NCBI GenBank assembly: GCA_023053685.1
Contig: JALIGW010000010.1
Location: 12,322,919 to 12,386,918, forward strand
Source: Diadophis punctatus similis
Lineage: Eukaryota; Chordata; Lepidosauria; Squamata; Dipsadidae
DNA length: 64,000 bases
Direction: 5' to 3'
In this document: positions 24,141 through 36,621 of the stretch, in pieces
Layout: each line of letters opens with the position of its first letter
How positions within the stretch are numbered: position 1 is the stretch's first letter
Position numbers and translations under genes: made by a program
Notes under the pieces: model-generated
The model's input: the letters and a program-made list of their open reading frames with translations, nothing else
The model's database searches: none
What the model was told of the DNA's origin: nothing

Positions 24141-26916
24141 ATTGGAAGGGGGGATTAGAGTGGGTTTCATAAAAGTAATACACCAGGTTAACAACAAAAG
24201 TTTCCATATTATATTTCTCCTTAGCCTTTAATTCATTATTAATGATAGTTGCATTTTTTATGATAATTGATAATGATAATGATAATGATAATGATAATGA
24301 TAAATGGGATATCTCCCATTTTGGTCTTGAAATGAATTAACTTTGTTATCTTTTTATAATGAATGAAAATAACCAGATTCTTCTTTTCAGAAACTAAAAT
24401 CAAGTAACTGATTTTATATCAAAGATTAACACAGAAAGATGACTACAAACAATTTACATACAAGTATCTGAATTTGAAACAAAGGAAGGAAACTAAATAA
24501 TATAATAGCAGAGTGCAATACATACAAGTAGTTATAGAAATTGCAGGATTGCAATACATGAAGACATTTATGCTTATAACTTTTAATTTAATATAACTAC
24601 AAAGCCAAAACACGTAATGTAATAAATTAGGGAGGCTATCTTCCTTACTTTTTTCAGTTATTGGTGTCATGTTCTTTTCTCAAACATTTGTCCATACAAA
24701 ACAGTGGCCAACAAACCTGATATAGGGCTGTTAAAGTCAGACAGTAAGGCACCATACAAATGACCTTTAGAAGGAATGATACTAACAGGTGGCTGATGCT
24801 TAACAATAATTGTATCATGGTTTAAAAACAAGGACAACATTCTGTCTTGTCATCTGAAACTGAAAGAAGGAAGAAGCACTAAAAGGCATTCCAAGTACCT
24901 TAGTGCTAATCACCTTAAAAAGAAAGGAAGCTGTTTAGGACCTACAGTAATTACTAACTACCAAAAATGTAAACTTCCACTATTTTCCATTTGAGAACTT
25001 CATAGCATTGCTGTTGTTTATAAGATACAAAATACTTATCTATCCTACATACCTTTAAAAAGAAATTCATTCCCACATTATTAAACTCCTGAATATTAAA
25101 ATTCATGAAAGATATGAATAATAACTAATTAAATGTCTTACACAAGGCAGCTCAAGTTACAGTGTTTGTCAACATTTCCCCCTAAAACAAGTCACTGTTC
25201 TGACAGCTGAAGAAAGTCTACAATCCTGGTCAAACAGCTTTGAGCATGATGGAGGAATTCCATGTGAGTTTTTTGTTTTGTTTTTTAAATCAAGCCCACA
25301 CAAACCTAGTCAGTCAAAAGCAAGGCTTCAGCCATTTTTCCATAGCTTGTTATAACTTGCTGCAAGATGGCAGATTCACCAATTTCTCCAGTCACCACTA
25401 TCCCAGCTGCAGATGAACCAGTGCAAAGGGCACCTCTGGTCTGAGTTACATGCCGTTAGTATATAAGCACCCACAGAAAAGGGTCAAGCAGCAGATCAGA
25501 TTCCTGTCAGCTGCAGAAAGTGCTGACACTTAAGCTGTTTAAAGGTTTCTTATTCTTCAGTTGGAAAATTAAAAGGCAGGCTCAAGGACACATAGTTTTG
25601 TCAACCAGACAACCATGTATGTCATATATTAGAGTCATCTTAATTCAACATACCCCAATATATAAATTTCTCATAACCAAGTATCTTTAAAAAGTGCAAT
25701 GGTCAAAAAAATTTACGTGACCCCTAACAAGTCACATTTTAGTAATCTTATCCACAGAAAACTCTACAATGCAAATTTTTATTCTAATTTTTTTGTACAT
25801 ATTTGTTGAAGAGCTAGAATTCAATTCTATTACTCTGGAATTCAGAGATATCTATTAAAATATTAACCTTCCATATGCTGTGTTCCTACTTTCTTTCTGC
25901 ACCAGACCCCCTTAACCTAGAAAATTCAGACAGCTTTTAGGATCCTCTCTATTTCACTTTTCTAATACATAAAAATTCCTCCAAAATATTTTCCTTTCTT
26001 GTTTTTTTGAAAATGTCAAATTAAAGGAAATTCCACATTATAGGCAGTTTTAGGAAATGTCCTTCCCTTTATTATCACAAATCCACACAAAACACAGGAA
26101 ACACAAAAAACTCACTAGAATAGTCATTATGATACTATGTTGAGCCCTATAATAACCAATATTCAGAATTGCAACTAGAAGTGAATCATCAAAAACCAGC
26201 AAAACTGAAATAAAAGTAATGTACTTTAAAAGAAGTGCTAAAGCCTTCACAGTTCCACTTTAAACCAATGGTAAGCCTCTTCAAATAAACAGACCAACTT
26301 GTTTTGTAAAAAGTTGATGGTTACTAAAAGGGATTCAAGCCAACTGAGTATTTCAGAAGCTGTTATACTATGTCGTAGTGCTCCAAAGACCAAAGTGTTA
26401 ATTAAGGAAAGCTTAAGTGACAGTTTCAGAAAGATGAGAGTGTTCAATTTGTATCTACAATACCATCTCACTAGTTTACAGTTTCAAAAGGCTAACATAA
26501 GCTAGTGAAAAGAATATTGCACTTGGCTGTGGGAAACCAAAGCTGATATCACTACTCAGCTATGGGAATCTCTACCTGTGACTATTTCTATATCTACTGT
26601 ATATCTAGCCATTATTTCTCTCTCTGAATTACAATTGAAAAACTGATTTGATGGAATAGATTTGTGGGTATCAAAATGATACTGTCTATTTAGTTTGTCA
26701 GACCTAACCTAAAAAACTCCTGTACTCAGTGTTTAAAGTATACACAATCTAAAATGGATTTTTCATTTTTGTTTCTTAATACACATTAAAATTAATATGT
26801 ATGCTCCATTTTATAGTTATGCTTTAATCCAAGAAGATAAATATCCTTTCGATTTTAAATTATCTTGCCTCTAATTACAAATGATTATAAACTATGAAAT
26901 GTGTATAAATTGTATT
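24141..26916. other. Unique intronic DNA with a short (TGATAA)n array
   Basis: An imperfect (TGATAA)n hexamer array lies at about 24262-24303. The rest is AT-rich with no transposon ends recognised. A ~49-codon minus-strand stretch at about 25313-25460 reads without stops but matches nothing I can name. Confidence 0.55.
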
Positions 26917-26924
26917 GGTCAGAT

Positions 26925-27262
26925 CAGAGGTGGGTTCCTCCCGGCTCTCACCAGTTCTATAGAACCTGTAATAAACCGGTGGTGACATCACAGAACCGGT
27001 TCTGTCGGTGCCGGTCCGTGGATGCCGCCATATTTTTTTGGGACTTTTTTTTTGAAAAAAAAATTTTTAAATTTTTTTTGCTGGTTTTTGTTTCTGCGCA
27101 TGCGCAGAAGCTGAGTTTTCCGCACTGCACATGCACCGCCATCTTGTTTTTGGCTCTCTTTTTTTGCTATTTTTTGCTTGTTTTTCGGCACTGCACATGT
27201 GCACGCCTGCACAATGCGGGAAGAAGCGAACCAGCGGCGAGGTAAGTTAGAACCCACCCCTG
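26925..27262. mobile_element. hAT-type MITE, cagaggtgggtt family
   Basis: Ends cagaggtgggttcc and gaacccacccctg, flanked by a perfect 8-bp duplication ggtcagat (26917-26924 and 27263-27270). 338 bp, non-coding, with inverted T- and A-rich blocks and CpG-rich segments. Confidence 0.92.
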
Positions 27263-27270
27263 GGTCAGAT

Positions 27271-27514
27271 CCTATGCTGAGTACTGTGCTCAGTTCTGAA
27301 TGCTACATTGAAGAAAAACATGCAGAAAGAAGACCAAGGATGATCAAGAGACAACAGATTCTTGACCCAGAAATAGGCTCAACAGCATATTTGAATTCTA
27401 TTATTTTATGAACCATTAATAAAGAATCACACTTTCAAATGGAAAGATTCACTCAAAAACCAAGAGATCAAATGTCTGGTCTTATTAGTCAAATCAGCCA
27501 GAAAATTCACTTAA
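27271..27514. other. Unique DNA, nothing recognised
   Basis: Short single-copy-looking spacer between two MITEs. Confidence 0.5.
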
Positions 27515-27516
27515 TA

Positions 27517-27892
27517 CCGTATTTTTCGGAGTATAAGACGCACCTTAGTTTTGGGGGAGGAAAATGGGGGGGAAAATCTACCTACCAGGTATTCATCTGG
27601 CTAGCGTCCTTAGTCTGGTCAGCTTCAGCACATTATTTTATCCCCTGGTTAGGGCTAAAAAAAATCTTCGGAGGGAGTAGCAATGAAAACAAGCCTGCAA
27701 AGACTTAGGGCTGGGAAAAAACTTCTTTGGAGGGAGTAGCAATGAAAAAATCCTGCAAGCCGGGAAGATAGTTAGCACCTCCTTAGGGCTGGGAAAAAAG
27801 CTTCAAAAAAGCTACATTCGGAGTATAAGACGCACCCAAATTTCAGCCTCTTTTAGGGGGGGAAGTTGCATCTTATACTCCGAAAAATACGG
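27517..27892. mobile_element. TA-flanked MITE, ccgtatttttcggagtataag family
   Basis: Ends ccgtatttttcggagtataa and cttatactccgaaaaatacgg are nearly perfect inverted repeats, flanked by TA. The interior duplicates a ggagggagtagcaatgaaaa block. Relative of 43316-43778. Confidence 0.9.
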
Positions 27893-27894
27893 TA

Positions 27895-28424
27895 CCTGTA
27901 AATCAGTTTTAAGGAGTTTTGAAGATGCATTCACATGCCTTAAATCCCAATGCCAAAACTACAATCATTCAATGAAGAATACTATTATTGCCGGCCGCAT
28001 CAAAGAAATTCAACATTTTAGCACAATTTCATAGATACCTGAAATAAAAATATATTTATACATGGGTCACACTGCCATTTATAAATGTACAAAAATACAG
28101 TAGTTTCAATAACCTTCAAAATGACTAAATATAGTTTATCTACAATACCTCAATGAAAACCATTAGCTTGAATTTGTAACAGTTATCAAGAGTCATTTTC
28201 CTTTCTTTTCCTATTCTTTCACATTTCTAAATATTTTAAGATATAAAATAATGTAATTATATCTTTTAAAATATTGTAAATCATTTTAAAAGATGTAAAA
28301 TAATCTTCCTTCCAGAAAACCAAATAAAGAGGTCAAAAAGAGTAGAAATCAATCACATATAGAGATCTCATTTATTCATTCATTCATTCATAGAAATAGA
28401 TCAAACATCAAAAACTAATTTGTT
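27895..28424. other. Unique DNA; contains left target duplication of the L1-like element
   Basis: AT-rich, with a short (CATT)n run at 28373-28390. The last 15 bp (28410-28424, aaaaactaatttgtt) are duplicated at 30971-30985. Confidence 0.7.
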
Positions 28425-30970
28425 GGGGCTTCCGGTGGCGCCGTGAGCCTCGCTGGACGCTCTTTATGGGCGCCCAATCCCAGGCTCCGTAAAAGCCGCC
28501 AGATAAGCCACATCAGCTGTCTGGCGGCTTGGAAACTCCCGTCCCGGGCAAAGGGAGGGGAGAAGAGCAGATGGGTAGAGGTAGAGCCCCCCTAACACCC
28601 CAGAAGAAGTTCTGGGGTGCGAAGGGTGAGGGCTCCCTTGAAGCCTGTCATCAGCTCCGGACCTGGAATGCCTCCGCTTATTTTTAGCGGAGCAAGAAGC
28701 CGCGACCATCTCTGCTGGTAACAAATGGATTTTATTACTCTAAAAAATGTAGCAGACGGAACATACCAGGAGAATCTAACAGCAAGTATCTTTACTTAAC
28801 TCCAGTGTTGTCTTTTGGAGTTTCTGGAAGCAACAAAGTAGCTAAAGATGGCACTTGGAATTTCAAAGGGCGTGGAGAAAGTGAAAGCTACTGAAAACTT
28901 GTGAGAGTTCTGTTCCTTAACAGACGCTTGTAAGAAATCTCTCTTATTTCCTACTCTTTACTTTGATGGACTTTGCTTTTGGTTTTGGTTTTGGTTTTTT
29001 AATAAATATATAAGAATTAATACAAAGTGAAGATGTCTTTAAAACTGGCAAAGACTGTTCCTTTTAAAAGAATAGAAAAAGTTGAAAATCTTTCTCTGCA
29101 AGATTTTGCCCCCCCCCAACACAGACTTTTATGTTTCAGAAGTGGCAGCAAGCCATGAAAGAAATGCAGAAGGAAATTGCTTTAGCAGTTAACAAAAAAA
29201 TTAAAGAAATCAATGGAAAAATTATCGAAATTAATGGAAAAATACAAGCTGTCTCGGAGGAGTTTTCATCTCAGACTCAACAAATCAGAGATAATGTGGA
29301 AACTGCATTTAAAACTGTGGCATCTAACATGGAATTATTGAAACAGGATGTGGCTGAAATTAAACAGACCACGATGACTTTGGGTGAAAAAGTAACTGAG
29401 ATGCAGAAAAAAATTGAAGGAACTGAGGCAGAACTAACGATGCTTCAATATAAAGATATGGAATTTGCTCTACGCCTAAGAGGTGTAAAAGAAAACCCAC
29501 AAGAGGTTTTAAAGGATAAGATTGTGTACGTACTGGGGCAGATTTTGGGGGAAACAAAAGTGGAATTGGGAGGGCAGATTGAAAAAATATACCGTGTTAA
29601 TTCTTGGTTTGCAAGACAAAATCACTTGCCAAGAGATATTGTAATATATTTTACCACAAAAGCATTGCGAAATCGAATCTTACAGGCGACTTATAAAAAT
29701 AAGCTGAAGGTAGAAGAACAGGAGGTTTTGATATTTAAGGAAATTCCTTCCAAAATACTGAAAGCACGTAAAGATTATACTTTTCTGGTGGCAGAGTTGA
29801 AAAAGCAACAGATACATATGGGGTATCCCGACTGGACTATCGGTTATTTACAGGGCAGAAAGATATAGACTTAATACGATTGCCAAAGCAAAGGATTTTC
29901 TTGCCAACGTATTAAAGGTGGGGAGACCAAAACCACCAGAAGACAAAGGAAATGAGAATGTTAAAAGAGAGGGAAAGGAAGATTTGTGTATTCCACAACA
30001 GAACGGAACTCTGAATAGACAAGAACAAACAAATGATTCAGGACAGTTTAGAGAAGTACTTGTTGAAAGTGAAAGTGTTGTAAGTGAAGAAGAATCAAAT
30101 TATTCATTCCAGTCCTCAACTCCTCGAAGTGAAGCAAGATTAAATCGACATATTTTCCGATGTCAACTTAAAGAAATATTTAACTCCTCTCGCAGATTTG
30201 AAAGCGAGGGGAATTAAAAATTGATGTTTTAGTGTTAGTAGGAGAAAGTAAGGATAAAGCAAAATAAATAAGAATAAAGTGCAAATGTATATATGAGGAT
30301 GTATAAGATTAGAGGAATAAATTACAAGAGGTTTAATTATAGAAGGCAAAGCGATGTAATAGAGATTAAATTGGTTTTAAATAACAAGATGGAATCAACA
30401 ACTTAGTTTGGGGAATAAGTATAGAAGGTAATGTAACATAATAGAGACTAAATTAGTAGAGAATGGAATTAAACTGTATTATAGGGTGGGAATAAGTATA
30501 GAATGTAATTTAATGTAATTAAATGAATGTGAAGTTGCTAAGTATTTTTTAGATATGGTTTAATTGGCTTTTGAACTTAATAACTGCGGTTAGGTCACTG
30601 GTGGTACAAAATTGGAAGTGGAAATTTTAGAATATTGTATAGGCTATTTAAATGATATATTTGATAATGGAGAAGAAGGACGGATTATATTTGAATTAAG
30701 TATTAGATTAAGAAGATTAAAATAGACTGTGAAGGATATATTTCAATTCAAAAAATTTTGTTTAATTAATAGTATAAGGAGTTAAGATTTTATGATATCT
30801 GGAAGTTAATAATTTGTTAGTACATAGTAGTTTTATATTTGTGCAGACTATATTATACCCTGTGTATGTTCTGGGAAGTCTAGGGAGGGGGGAGGGGGAG
30901 TTGGGGGGAGGGGGGAGAAAACAATAAAAAAATGCTTGTACTTTGTACGTATAAAACTTTTTCAATTAAA
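28425..30970 (+). mobile_element. Complete ORF1-only L1-like (HAL1-like) retrotransposon
   Basis: Flanked by a perfect 15-bp target duplication (28410-28424 and 30971-30985) and ending in a short A-run, so both ends are defined. Organisation: a GC-rich 5' UTR starting ggggcttccggtggcgccgt with a hairpin (aagccgccagat and inverse, 28493-28531); ORF1 from about 29033 or 29131 to 30217; then 750 bp of AT-rich 3' sequence with no RT or endonuclease; a G-rich polypurine tract (30875-30917); and a 3' end shared with 9308-10746. Replication would need ORF2p supplied by another L1. Confidence 0.82.
29033..30217 (+). pseudogene. L1-type ORF1p with frameshifts
   Basis: The intact central frame (29131-29868, 245 codons) has an N-terminal Lys/Glu/Gln-rich heptad region typical of the ORF1p coiled coil (residues ~1-105), then the RRM (FALRLRGVKEN), the conserved YRVNSWFARQ and LPRDIVIYF stretch and LKARKDYTF. 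The family's true start is probably the ATG at 29033, which runs into a C-tract (29110-29118) and is one base out of frame with 29131. A second frameshift near 29830 moves the C-terminal domain (RYRLNTIAKA) into another frame that ends at 30217. ORF1p is the RNA-binding chaperone of L1 particles; this copy would not make it whole. Confidence 0.78.
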
Positions 30971-31073
30971 AAAAACTAATTTGTTCGATTCTGTATGAAC
31001 CACAACTTAAACAGGATATGACTCTCCCAAAATGTTTGGACAAACTTTCATTATTCTTAATATTAGACCATAT

Positions 31074-31611
31074 CAGTAATGGCGAACCTTTTTTCCCTCG
31101 GGTGACAAAAGTGTGCGCGCGCACACTGTCGCACGTGCACGAGTGCCCACACTCATAATGCAATTCCCCTCCCGCATGTCCCGCCCCCTGCACATGCATG
31201 TGCGACCCCCGCACATGCACGCACGACCCCCGTTTTGGCCTCACATCCTAAAACAGCGGTTGGAGGGGGGGAAAGCCTCCCATTCCCAAACAGAGCTGGG
31301 AGGGGGGGAAGCCTCCTTTCCCCAAATGGAGCTGGGAGAGGGAAAAGCCTCCTTTCCCCAAACGGAGCTGGGAGGGGGGGTGAAGCCTTGCGTGCCCAAA
31401 CAGCGCTGGGGTGGAATCTCCAGAGATCTGGGAAGGCACGGGCCACAGAAAGTGAGGAGGAAGCACGCACATGTCTGACCTGAAAATCAGCTGGCCAGCG
31501 GGAGGCACGCACACATGCGCAGTGGAGCTGAGCTGGTCAACAGCTCGCGTGCCTGCAGAGAGGGCTCCACATGCCACCTGTTGCACGCATGCCATAGGTT
31601 CGCCATCACGG
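31074..31611. mobile_element. hAT-type MITE
   Basis: Ends cagtaatggcgaacc and ggttcgccatcacgg, flanked by gaccatat (31066-31073) and gactatat (31612-31619), one mismatch. The interior has four tandem-like copies of a ~43-bp gagctgggagggggg-containing unit at 31250-31410. Confidence 0.88.
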
Positions 31612-31619
31612 GACTATAT

Positions 31620-32246
31620 TAACAATATCTGATGAAAATTTGAGTTCAGCAACTGCAATCCTACAATTGCCTTTCACTACTCATAGACATACTATGGAAC
31701 TTTGGTTTGCATGGAAAATCAAATGAATACAGGCCCTAGTTTCTTTCCCCTGCATTTAACTATAATTTACTGAATTGCAATAATTATCAACAAGCTATTC
31801 CATGCATCCAAATAGCTTTGGAAATGTGTGATTTTTATCCTCACGTGTCAGACTCCAGACTCTGCCATTCAAAAGGAGAAGGGGGATCTTGGTCCTGCTT
31901 GATCAAAAGGTTATAACAGATATCCGGATCCTAGACACCTGGGAACCTTCTCATCTTAAGATAGGGTTTTATGAGGGGCAATGCAAGTCAGTTGAACGGA
32001 AGGGGGCTGGGAACGTATAGCCATCTGGATTCTCAGGAAGGAGTTTCACACTTGTGGATTGATTGTGTTTGATTCCTGCTAAATGGGGAAGGGCATTAAG
32101 GTTAAATATGCTTGCCTTGCCTGAAGGCATTTAGACTTTGCTTTGAATGAATGGATTGTCATACAATTGCTAATTAAAGGAATCCTTTTGAAAACACTGA
32201 TTCAGAAGTTCATACTTTGAATGTGGTTGGGAAGGCAGTCCTTACT
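31620..32246. other. Unassigned; possible solo-LTR-like segment
   Basis: The part from about 31848 (tgtcagactcc) to about 32240 has an attaaagg motif (32174-32181) and LTR-like composition, but no matching partner, no clear CA end and no target duplication. The rest is unremarkable. Confidence 0.3.
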
Positions 32247-32396
<150 letters not shown>

Positions 32397-33160
32397 TTCT
32401 ATTATTTTAAGGCTGCAGTCTTACATACTGTTGTTTTAAAGAAAGTTCTGTTGATCAGAGTAGAATACATTGTGAAAAATATGCGTAGGATTGTCCTATA
32501 GGGTTAGATAAAATTTCATATTTTATTATGTATATTAACAAATATTTTCTTCTTTTTATGTAAAATGTCTGATAATTATGTCTTTAACTTAAGGATCAGT
32601 TTCTTACATTTTGTAATATTTACTATAAATAAGTGTAAGATACATATTTAGAATTATATTTACAGTTGATATACTACATACTACAGAAAGTTTTGTAAGA
32701 TTTCCAGCAGTACTATAAACTGTAATTAGGTGAGGCCTAAAATTTTAGTCAGCAATAGTTATTATATTAAACAGTAAAAAATTCTTAGTTGCTATAATTT
32801 AACAGTCCTCACTTTAGACAGCAGCCAACTTTCAGGTTTGTCAAGTACATCTATTGCAGAAAACTGTATAAACGCCATAGCATATGGCTGTTGGTTGGCT
32901 TAGAGAAGATGTCATTTGCTTTTGGGAATGCCTTCCCTGCTGATGGTTTGTCAAGTATCTACTATTACAACATGCAAGTGCTTTTTTCTGCTCACATCAA
33001 CTTATAATGTATGTATATACATATGTAAATCTGTACATGTATATACTGTATAGTACATATGCACAAACACACGTATTATGAATTATTCTGGTTTGTTTTT
33101 ATTTATTTTGGTTTTGTTACCTTTTTTCCCCTTGAAACTTTCAGATTTACCTGCATTTAT
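32397..33160. other. Unique intronic DNA
   Basis: AT-rich, no coding or transposon signature. A short TA/TG-rich patch lies near 33010-33060. Confidence 0.55.
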
Positions 33161-33164
33161 TCAC

Positions 33165-33361
33165 TTTTTTTAAGCTTCCGGTAGGCGTGTTGGGCCGTTT
33201 TTCACTGTCCCCAGGGTTTAGGAGGCTGAAAGGAAGGCCAAAAATCAGCTGGCCAGCATGCACATGTGCGCTGGAGCCGACATAGGGAAACGCCTCGCGT
33301 GCCCTCAGATATGGCTCCGCGTGCCACCTGTGGCACGCGTGCCATAGGTTTGCCATCACTG
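33165..33361. mobile_element. hAT-type MITE, left end missing
   Basis: The right end ggcacgcgtgccataggttt gccatcactg is intact and followed by gtctagat, a likely target site. The left half is absent. The interior matches the 7083-7647 copy (gtgttgggccgtttttcac). Confidence 0.75.
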
Positions 33362-33607
33362 GTCTAGATCATTTTGCTTATATAATACTTTTCCCGCTCC
33401 TAATTTCTACCTCTATTATCCAATCATTTGTAAAATAAATCCCATGTTCAAAAATACTCTGTATCTTCTTTTTCTTTCATCTTTAATGTTAATCTGTCCA
33501 TTTCGGCACAATCTAATTTTTTTTAATTACATCATCTTTTGTATGTGTTTCCTCATTTTTCAAGTGCTGTGCAAATACAATTCTTGCTGCTGTCAATACA
33601 TGTAATA

Positions 33608-33826
33608 TTAAATATATATTCCCTTTAGGGAATAGTACTTTTCTGGTACTATGCCTAACAAAAATATTTCTGGCTTATAAACTAGGTGCTGCTTTAACAT
33701 TTTTTCTAACCATGTATGTATTTTTGTCCAGTATTTATTTGCCTTTGCACAAGTCCACCACTTATGATAATACGTACCCAGAGTCGGGTTACATTTCCAA
33801 CATCTGACGGACAAATTTTTAAACAT
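33608..33826 (-). pseudogene. L1 ORF2p C-terminal knuckle
   Basis: A 72-codon frame with CWKC, then H and WWTC, followed by W and EIFLLGI, the same domain as at 3713-4420. The preceding part of ORF2 lies beyond the inserted CR1-group LINE, at 35046 and up. Confidence 0.78.
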
Positions 33827-33866
33827 CTTTGCTAGTCTCGCCAGTGGTAAGTGCCACCTATAAAAC

Positions 33867-34905
33867 TAAAATCCTATGGCAACTAAAATCCTATGGCATT
33901 TTTGGACCCCTACATGATTGGATAACTGTGTTCCTGTCTAACAGACAACAAGTGGTCAAAATAGGAAGTGCCATATCAAATCCTGCTCCTGTCAACAATG
34001 GTGTCCCTCAAGGCAATGTTCTAGGACCAACACTCTTCATACTCTACATAAACGATCTTTGTGATCATATTATAAGCAACTGTGTTCTCTTTGCTGATGA
34101 TGTCAAACTATTTAACACCACTGACAATGTTGCTACCCTTCAAAAAGACCTTGATCATGTAGCAGAATGGTCAAACAACTGGCAACTTCAAATCTCAACC
34201 AACAAATGCTCTGTCTTACACATTGGCAAAAAAAATCAGAATACAAAATACAAACTTGGAGGAAACGAACTTGTAGATGACCCTCACTCTGTCAAAGACC
34301 TTGGAGTACTCATATCCAACGACCTAAGTGCTAGAGCCCACTGTAACAACATTGCCAAAAAAGCACTAAGAGTTGTTAATCTAATCTTGCGTAGCTTCTT
34401 CTCTGGCAACATTACATTACTAACCAGAGCATACAAAACATTTGTTAGACCAATTCTGGAATACAGCTCACCTGTCTGGAACCCGCACTGCATATCAGAC
34501 ATAAATACAATCGAGAGAGTCCAGAAATATTTCACAAGAAGAGTCCTTCACTCCTCCGCTCACAACAAAATACCTTATTCCACCAGACTTGAAATACTGG
34601 GATTAGACAATTTACAACTACGTCGCCTCCGATCTGATCTAAATGTAGTTCATAAAATCATATACCAAAATGTCCTTCCTGTTAATGACTACTTCAGCTT
34701 CAACCGCAACAATACACGAGCACGTAATAGATTCAAACTAAATGTAAAGCGCTCCAAACTCGACTGCAGAAAATACGACTTCAGCAACAGAGTGATCAAT
34801 GCCTGGAATGCACTACCTGACTCTGTGGTTTCTTCCCCAAACCCCAAAAACTTTAACCTTAGACTGTCTACAGTCGACCTCTTCCCGTTTGTAAGAGGTC
34901 TGTAA
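33867..34905 (+). pseudogene. CR1-group reverse transcriptase, copy B (intact C-terminal half)
   Basis: Open from the truncation point to the natural stop. The frame also runs 38 bases into L1, so the ATG at 33829 is not native. Motifs: GVPQGNVLGPTLF (normally GVPQGSV), catalytic FADDVKLF, the WSNNWQLQIS segment, GVLISNDLSARAH, VRPILEYSSPVW, VQKYFTRRVLH and the terminal WNALPDSVVSSP. Unlike copy A it keeps FADD and the segment deleted there. It lacks the RT fingers, endonuclease and ORF1, so it cannot act alone. Its intactness implies a fairly recent insertion into an older L1. Confidence 0.82.
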
Positions 34906-35045
34906 GGGGCGTGCCTACCGTACCTGTCCTACTGTCCTATTGTCCTCTTTTATCGTTACTTTTTACTTATGTTTATACAAACTACTACTATCCTATACAT
35001 GTTTGACAAATAAATAAATAAATAAAATAAATAAATAAATTTTAT
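33867..35045 (+). mobile_element. CR1-group LINE (copy B), 5'-truncated, inside L1
   Basis: Same family as 1757-3537, with tail gtttgacaaataaataaata and onward TAAA repeats. The L1 sequence ctataaaa stops at 33866 and resumes with ttttatatagattctcc at about 35040. The 5' junction carries a direct duplication of ctaaaatcctatggca (33867-33882 and 33884-33899), probably generated during integration. Confidence 0.85.
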
Positions 35046-35190
35046 ATAGATTCTCCTTATAAGCAGTTGCCATTGTCAACTTAGTTTCTTCCCCACAGTT
35101 TTTGCCATTTGTCTAGTTGCATAGTATATACAAAAAAATTTGCCCATGCTACCATTGTCTCTTTTACCTGTTCGTCTTCCATTTTTAAGC

Positions 35191-35776
35191 TTAACAGGAA
35201 ATTATATATTTTATTAACTTTTCATCTACCCCTAACATTACTTGATCAAATATTGTTTGTTCTTTATAGAAGCCATATGTCTTGATATCTTTCTCGTATC
35301 TCAACTGTATTTGCATATGTGGCCACCATGATAGGTCCACACCTTGATTCTGTAGCTCTTGTTTTGTTTTAAGTTCCCCTTCCACATTCAAAATATCTTT
35401 ATATGTTAATTTCTTTTCCAGATTTACTACATTTGGATGGATAAATGCTTCGATTGTTGAGCACCAAACTGGTATTTTCATGTAGATTTTTGCTTTCACC
35501 TTTTCCCATACTAGAAGTAGAGCATTTCTTATATAATGTCTTTGAAAATACCTGAGTTTTATTTTTATCATACCATAAAAAAGCGTGCCATCCTAGTTGG
35601 AGATCGTGACCTTCTAAAAATAGTAATTTTCTGTGTCTAAGAGCTATCCATTTTCTTACCCATGTTAATACAGAAGCTTGATAATAGAGCTCCCAATCTG
35701 GTAGTCCAAAGCCCCCATTATCTTTAGATTCTTGCAAAATTTTCAATCTTATTCTTGCTTTTTCCTTGCCAAACAT
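35191..35776 (-). pseudogene. L1 ORF2 thumb/linker fragments
   Basis: Two overlapping frames. 35776-35399 carries KDNGGFGLPDWELYY and WHAFLWYDK, and 35571-35191 carries ELQNQGV, both typical of the L1 ORF2 region after the RT. They are in different frames, so at least one indel separates them. Confidence 0.75.
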
Positions 35777-35998
35777 ATTTCAAAATTGTTGTATAACTCA
35801 CCAAAGTACTTTTTTTCTAATTTTATGGGGATTGTTTGGAATAAGAAAAGTAGCCTCGGCAAAACATTCATTTTATACTTGCAATCCTTCCTACCATTGA
35901 CATCTGCAAATTTTTCCTTTTTTCCAAGTCTGCTTGAATTTGTTGAGTAGTCTTGTATAGTTATCTTCTTTAATTGTTACACATCTTGCTGTTAACTA

Positions 35999-36621
35999 CC
36001 CCATTTCCCCAAAAATAAGACCTCCCCGGATAATAAGCCCAATCAGGCTTTTGAGCGCATGTGCTACAATAAGCCCTCCCCTGAAAATAAGCCCTCCCCG
36101 AAAATATTTAAATCCATGTGCAGCCGGTCCCCGCCATTTCCTCTGGTTGCTTGCGGTACAAACAACATGAGGTGAGGTGGTGAGGCCGGAGGAGGGGAAG
36201 GGAGGGGGGAACATGCCCCACGCACCCCACACGCCCTTACCTAATGGCCGCTCCCGCAACCCTAGCCATCGCACCCCTTGTGTTACATTAATGGCCACCA
36301 CAAAAGCCATTAGTGAAGAACAGGGAGGCTACGGCGACAACGGGACATCCGGTCGCAGCAGTATGGCCGGGCCGACGGCATGGTGCAGAGTCCTGGGAAG
36401 CATGGCTGGAAGAGCGTGCACGATTTCAGGGGCAAACAGCTGACGAGCGGCTGTGTTGCACTGCCGCAGCAGCGCAACACAGCAGCAGCCATGAGGTGAC
36501 CACGCTTGCCGCCTCCTGCACCTCAAAAATAAGATAAGACCTCCCCGAAAATAAGGCCAAGCGCTTATTTTGGGGGGGGTCAAAAGAAAATAAGACCCTG
36601 TCTTATTTTCTGGGAAACCGG
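35999..36621. mobile_element. TA-flanked MITE, ccgtgtttcccc family, in L1
   Basis: Left end ccccatttccccaaaaataa, right end tgtcttattttctgggaaaccgg, flanked by TA (35997-35998, 36622-36623). The L1 homologue around 4985 reads through without it, which confirms the insertion. GC-rich interior, non-coding. Confidence 0.85.

Noticed and set aside
25313..25460. Stop-free minus-strand stretch reading RGALCTGSSAAGIVV and onward
   Set aside because: It looked slightly like a roadblock-fold protein, but no splice context, no start and no convincing similarity to a named gene or to POLA1; probably chance.
31848..32240. Possible solo LTR (tgtcagactcc start, attaaagg signal)
   Set aside because: No target duplication, no partner LTR and no defined end; kept only as an unassigned stretch.
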